64,000 nucleotides of DNA from Tillandsia leiboldiana (taxonomy: Eukaryota > Streptophyta > Magnoliopsida > Poales > Bromeliaceae), in NCBI GenBank assembly GCA_029204045.2, contig JAQNDB010000210.1, positions 1 to 64,000 on the forward strand, given 5' to 3'. Made by a program: the position numbers and the translations under genes. Of the stretch, positions 58,354 through 64,000 are shown piece by piece. Each line of letters opens with the position of its first letter. Position 1 is the first letter of the stretch. Below the pieces are notes generated by a model. That model worked only from the letters and a program-made list of their open reading frames with translations, was not told the DNA's origin and did no database searches.

Positions 58354-60889
58354 TTGAATCACGTCGGTACCAAAACGACCGCTTGGAATTATTGCATATG
58401 GATCTTATGGGGGCCGACACGTCAACCATCCTTGGGAGGTAAATGGTATATTTTCTTATTGGTTGATGATTTCTCTAGGTATTCTTGGGTAGCATTTTTG
58501 AAAGAGAAAGCTGATACTTTTGATTCTTTTCACGAGATTTGCCTTCGTATTATGATTGAAAAGAATGAAAGATCATTCGTGTTAGAAGTGATAGAGGTGG
58601 AGAATTCATAAATTCTAAATTCATTGATTTTTGCACTTCCAACGGCATTAAGCATGAATTCTCAGCACCCTATACACCTCAACAGAATGGTGTGTTGAGC
58701 GCAAAAAACAGGGTTGTACAAGAGATGGCACGTGTTACGCTTCACAGCCGGAATTTACCGCTACATTTTTAGGCTGAAGCTGTGAACACTACTGTCTATC
58801 TTATTAATCGAGTTTATTTGCGCCCAGGAACGTTAAATACACCATATGAACTATGGTGTTGTAGAAAAACCCAACATCAAATATTTTCGCATCTTTGGGA
58901 GTCGATGTTACATTTACATGACCGCGAAAAATCTTGGAAAATTTGACTCTCAAAGTGACGAAGGGATTTCTTGGGGTATTCTACAAATAGTAGAGCATAT
59001 CGGGTATTTAACTTGGAATCTAAAACGATCGTAGAATCTATAAATGTTAAGTAGATGAAGCTTTCCACTTTGGCATCTGATAAATCTACCCCTGATATCT
59101 CTCTTGATGATGATACTTCCTGTAAGTGCATCTTCTCATGATAATACTTCCAATATTAATGATGCTTCTAATGGTTCTTCAAGCTTATCTGATGTGCAGG
59201 AATCATCTCATGTACCTCCGAGTACTCCATTACAACAAACGTTACGCATCTCCAAGGATCATCCTGAATCAAACATCATTGGAGACCCACAAGAAGGAGT
59301 CAAAACTCGGAGACAGTTGGTTTGTGGATTCGCTTGTTACGTTTCCCATGATCGAACCAAAGAATGTCGATGAAGCTCTTCAGGAAGACTACTGGTTTGA
59401 AGCAATGCAGGAAGAGCTCCATCAGTTTGAACGCAACAAAGTCCGGGAATTAACGACGCCTCCGAAGCAACACAATGTGATCGGTACTAATGGATTTTCA
59501 AGAACAAGAATAATGAGGATGGTACTATCATTAGGAACAAAGCACGTTTAGTTACTCAAGGCTACTCTCAAATAGAAGGTATAGACTTTGATGAAACGTT
59601 CGCCCCTGTAGCTAGACTCGAGTCCATTCGTATCTTATTCACTATTACTTGTCACTTTAAAATAAAACTCTTTCAAATGGACGTTAAGAGCGCGTTTTTA
59701 AATGGGTTTTTTAAATGAGGAAGTTTATGTGGCTCAAACCGAAAGGTTTTGTAGACTGTAAACTACCTAACCATGTTTTTCGTTTGAAAAAGGCTCTTTA
59801 CGGTTTAAAACAAGCACCGCGAGCGTGGTACGAAAGGTTGACAAAGCACCTTTTGGAGAAGGGCTATACAAGTAGGGGGAGCAGACAGGACTCTCTTTGT
59901 GAAGCATTATCAAAATAACTTCGTTGTTGCACAAATCTATGTCGATGACACTGTGTTTGGAGCAACAAAGGATAATGATGCTTCTAAATTCGCAGAAACC
60001 ATGGAAAGCGAATTTGAGATGTCTATGATGGGCGAAACTGACATACTTTCTTGGATTGCAAGTGAAAACAAAATGGTGAAGGCATCCATCTGTGTCAATC
60101 CAAGTATGCAAAGGAGTTGGTAAAGAAATTCGGATTAGAAGATTCTAAAGATTTTCCTACTCCTATGGGAACTAGCAATAAGGGATTAGGAAGTGAATCT
60201 CTTAGTGAGAATGTAGACGAGAAACTTTATCGCAGCATGATGGGAAGTCTACTTTACCTCACAGCTAGTCGCCCGGATATATCCTTTAGTGTTGGGATTT
60301 GCGCGAGATATCAATCAGCACCAAAGGATGTTCACCTGAAAGCGGTGAAACGGATCATCCGGTACATCAAAGGAACCATTAATTTCCGGAATTTGGTATC
60401 CTATGGGAACAAGCTCTAAATATTATTGGATACTCAGATGCCGATTGGGCAAGATCTGTGGATGATCGGAAAAGTATGAGTGGTGCATGTTTTTATCTTG
60501 GCCATTGTCTTGTTGCATGGCATAGTAACAAGCAAAACTGCATTGCACTCTCAACTGCCGAAGGGGAATACATCTCAGCGGGTAGTTGTTCAACTCAACT
60601 CAATTGGATGAAAGCTGCGTTGAGCGACTTCTGGATTTCAGCAACTTCGGTAACTGTTTTATGTGACAACACTAGTGCTATAAACATTTCAAAAAATCCT
60701 GTGTTGCACTCAAGAACAAAACACATTGAACTTAGATATTATTTCTTAGAGAGCTAGTTGAATCAAATATTCTTCAAATTTCCTACATCTCAACTGAAGA
60801 TCAATTAGCTGACTTTTTAACAACAACCTTTGGATCAAAAACGTTTTATTCATTTGCGTAAAGCAATTGGAATGCTTTCCTTGAAATAA
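58354..60889 (+). pseudogene. pol: Second copy of S3 integrase-RT-RNase H
   Basis: Matches 43462-45987, including the TAG in HF(W)AEA near 58769 and the YVDDT and STAEGEY variants. Frames are repeatedly broken by single-base indels, which thin out toward the right end. Confidence 0.85.
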
Positions 60890-62522
60890 CCTCTTTTTGA
60901 AACTTTTGTTTAGGTTAGGTTTTGTTTTTGTGTTTTTGTTCATTATCTATGCTTAGACATAGAACATTAATTGAGCATTAGTTTTGATTGACTATAACTG
61001 CATCCTTTATATGTTTAGAAATTTATTATGCTTGGATATCATAATAATTCATTTGATGCAATGATCATTTATGCGAATTAAATCATCTTTGTTTTGATCA
61101 AAGTCAATTTCTCTCTCGATGATCTCTTGGTATAGTTTTTATCTTATTTGGCTATTTAGTCGAGTATGAAATCGAGATCAATATTTGGCTGAATACTTTA
61201 TATCTTAAATAATTGATAGCCAATTGAGGGGGAGTCAAAGAAAAAAGTATTATGCTCAAAAGATGTGGAAAGAGTTACATCCCAATGAGGAGTGTGAAAA
61301 CTACCACCACATGGAGGAAAGAGCTACCACCTCGGTGCGTCCGAGTACTGTGTGCAGCTACCACATGTATACCAAGCAAGGTTTTTTCAAGTTTGATTAA
61401 ATAAAATGCATGTTGAAATACTTGACTCTGTCAAAATTTCAAGGTTGGTATAAGGTGGAAATTTTAATGAAAGATGCTCAAAGAGCCACTCTCTTCAATA
61501 AATTGACTAGATATATTATCTAACTTATCTGGGATTTTAGACATCTATTGATCTTTGTATTTCATTTTCTTTACCGGATTGATGATTTGATAAAGGCATT
61601 ACTCATAAGATCAAGTTAGATGTAATTGAAGTTGTTCAACTTTAAGGGATTTAATTTTTATAAATTTTCGTTTCATTGTTGGATGTTAATTGATAGATTT
61701 GGCATAATCTATTTCTTGTTGTATGAAACGATGATTTTCGTTTAAAGTTGATACACAGAAGTGCTTACAATCTTTTTCTGGTTTTCTAGAATTTCTCTGA
61801 AATTTTCTAAAGAAAAAGTTGGAGCCGATCCGGATTGGACCTGCCGATCCGGATCCCGAACGCAGATATTCTTCTGCAGGCAGACGATCCGGATTGGACT
61901 TGCCGATCCGGATCCCGAACGTAGATTTTCTCTGCTAGTAGCCGATCCGGATCGTAATCACGAACTGATCCGGATCGCGGCTAGGGTTTTATATAGAACA
62001 AAAGGGTTTTGATTTCTTTTACTCCAATCTTTTGTTCCAAAGTTTCCAGAGCTTCTCTCTCTAGAATTCATCCATCTTGGAAGCTTTCAAACTCAAGTTC
62101 TTCGATTCCAAGTAAGTTTTATTGATCAAAATCTCGGTTTTTCATAGTTTTTCATATTCTTCCTCAAAACGTGATGAAATTCTTGTATCTATTTCGTTTG
62201 TGGATGGTTTTTGATCAAATTTCTTTTGAAATAAGAACTCTGGGTAGATTAGTTTTGATTATATGCTAGGTATTCTCATGATAAACGGATTTTTGGCCTT
62301 CGATTTCAAAAATTTCGGTTTTAGGGCATATAATGGGAATTTTCGAAAATCATGCGATTGATCTATTTTTAAAATTCTTTTTGCAAAACTAATTTGATTC
62401 TTAGTCTCTCTACACGATAATGATTGTTTGGGTACAATTTTTCTAATTTTTGAAAATTAACAATTTTTCGTGTTCTTGAGTTGTTGCTCACAGGATTTTC
62501 TTTTCACAAGAAACCAATAGCA
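60890..62522 (+). promoter_or_regulatory. Second copy of S3 spacer, internal promoter and 5'UTR intron
   Basis: Palindromes from 61827 to about 61976, TATATA at 61990-61995, predicted intron 62112-62493 (382 bp). Nearly identical to 45988-47620. Confidence 0.7.
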
Positions 62523-63335
62523 ATGGTGATCACCTGGATCATTTTTCTTCTGGCTGCTATGGTACATACGAGAGACACTGTCAAGCCCAAGAGGGCTAAG
62601 AAAGCGAAGAAAACTAAAGATGATTCCGATACAGAATCTGAAACGAAATCAATTGATTGGGATGAGCTTCAAGTTGAAGCAACAACTGTTCCCACAGCTT
62701 CGAAAGGAAAAGCGCCTGCGGAAACATCAAAGGCTCCGCCTACTGCTGCTGAAAAGGGCAAAGCTCCAATGGAAGAAACTTCTGTGAGGACAAAAAGAAA
62801 AAGACTTGCTTGACGGCTTGGACGAGCTCGAGGTATTGAAATAAATGAAACATGTCACGATGAAACAAATAATATCCCTCAAACTGAAAATGAATCTGAA
62901 GACGAAGAAGATTGGGACACATTTCTTACTGAAGTACAACAAGGTATTGATAAAGAAAATAAGGTTTACCTAAAGAACAAGAAGCTACTGAAGTCTTCCT
63001 CAATACTTAAGCAGCAAGCAAGGAAAAAGAATGTGCCAAGCAATGAACCTCTTGACAATTCACATTCTCTGCCAAGAAGATCTCCTCGGAATGAAGGTCA
63101 GACTGCTCCGTCAGTCGTCACACAATGTTCTTCAACTTCCAGAAGAATTGACCAAAAGGCAAACTTAGAATCTTCCATCAACCAAGAACAAGATAAAATG
63201 GCTCTAGAACTCAGAAAGATGTCCAAGGACATACGTCAGATGAAACAAGAGTGTTCTACGATTTCGGGAATGCTTAAAGAAATTTTGAAAAAACTGGGTT
63301 GCACAAGCTCTGAAGACTCTGCCTCAAATGATTGA
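62523..63335 (+). pseudogene. Second copy of S3 ORF3
   Basis: Matches 47621-48432 and shares the CGA-to-TGA stop (62811-62813), but keeps the A run that is one base shorter at 47888. The C-terminal part (63033-63335) is identical in protein to 48130-48432. The difference looks like a homopolymer sequencing error in one of the two copies. Confidence 0.8.
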
Positions 63336-64000
63336 CTTGTGCTGATTTCTAATAATTTTCTTATGCAGATTTTTAATCATTTTCTTGTGCAGGTTTTTAA
63401 GTTTTAGTTTTTAGTTTTTAGTTCTCAAACTTTTGGTACTTGAACTGTTAACTATTCTCTCCATTTTAGTAATTTTTGGCTAACTTTTGTGACAAAAAGG
63501 GGGAGAGAGATAAACAATGATACAATGTTTGTGAGAAACTTGAAACTATAAAGGTCAACTTGAAAGAGGTAAGTATAACCTCAACCTGAAAGGTAAGTAG
63601 AACTTCAACTTTCGGTTTTCATTTGTGTTTGAATGCTTGCCTCGACTAACTATTCGACTAACTATTTGGGCATGTAATATAACTAACAAGTTGATGTTCA
63701 CAAACATGACATTTGGACTTTGATTGCATAGAAGATATGTTGGTGTTTTTAGCTATGATCAAATTACATATCTGAATGTATAAATGTCATGGTAAGTATA
63801 AATGAGTATAAACTTCATCTCTGTATGTGGTTTTTGAATGATATAAAATTCTTGAGGTATCTAACGATTTCTTTTGTCAAGAATGATTTCTTTTGCAGAG
63901 AGTACAGATGTCTAAGTCTAGAGTCTGTTTTAGGAGTTTAACTCATGTATTTTATTTTGGATCTCCATTGTAAATTTTTGTTGTATGGTGATAGCAACAA
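63336..64000 (+). other. Second copy of S3 3' non-coding region, cut by window end
   Basis: Matches 48433-49094. Here the second copy agrees better with S1 and S2 than the first copy does (ttttaggagttt and gtaaatttttg are intact, each one base shorter in the first copy). Confidence 0.8.

Noticed and set aside
54628..64000. Fourth independent Sirevirus insertion
   Set aside because: It shares the A3 insertion junction, deletion scar and stop codons of S3, follows an N gap and differs mainly by single-base indels.

Overview
The window is gene-free plant intergenic DNA built almost entirely from nested LTR retrotransposons. Sirevirus-type Ty1/copia elements point to an angiosperm. I recognise no host gene, rRNA or tRNA gene and cannot name the species.

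Three kinds of element are present. (1) Plus-strand Sirevirus-like copia elements: S1 (1634-12724), S2 (20118-31087) and S3 (36426-50502). Each has ~1.35 kb LTRs (TGTTACGG...CCCAACA), an initiator-Met tRNA primer site, one Gag-Pol frame, an env-like third ORF and polypurine tracts. All are broken: S1 by many frameshifts, S2 by nonsense codons, S3 by a frameshift, a deletion and nonsense codons. (2) LARD-A, a minus-strand non-coding element with ~3.7 kb LTRs (TGTCACGCCC...GGTCATCACA) and a 2.19 kb internal region (16236-18423). Its left LTR is split by S1 and its right LTR by S2. A diverged solo LTR, A3 (37559-41187), sits in the 5' LTR of S3. (3) LARD-B, the outer minus-strand host element. 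Its left LTR is 1-1439 plus 33148-34972, its internal region is 34973-36425 plus 50503-51288, and its right LTR is 51289-54527.

Insertion order can be read from target-site duplications and from intact copies of the target sites in the same window. LARD-B came first. LARD-A entered the left LTR of B (ccgac/cctac). S1 and S2 entered the two LTRs of A (S2 TSD aattt). S3 entered the interior of B. A3 entered S3 (TSD gtacg).

A 100-N gap (54528-54627) ends the right LTR of B. Everything after it (54628-64000) repeats 39699-49094, including the A3/S3 junction, the S3 deletion scar and the S3 stop codons, with many single-base indels concentrated near the gap. I read this as two overlapping contig ends left unmerged, not a fourth insertion.

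The most interesting structures are non-coding. The transcribed part of every Sirevirus LTR holds eight back-to-back hairpins that present the same loop (UGGAUU) on stems that differ but stay paired. The LTR promoter consists of paired 10-bp palindromes (GATCCGGATC) 19-22 bp apart. The same arrangement, with its own TATA box and a 5'UTR intron, recurs inside the element in front of the env-like ORF, which looks like a self-contained transcription unit. The LARD LTRs carry their own hairpin arrays and a 53-bp compound palindrome with compensatory differences between copies.
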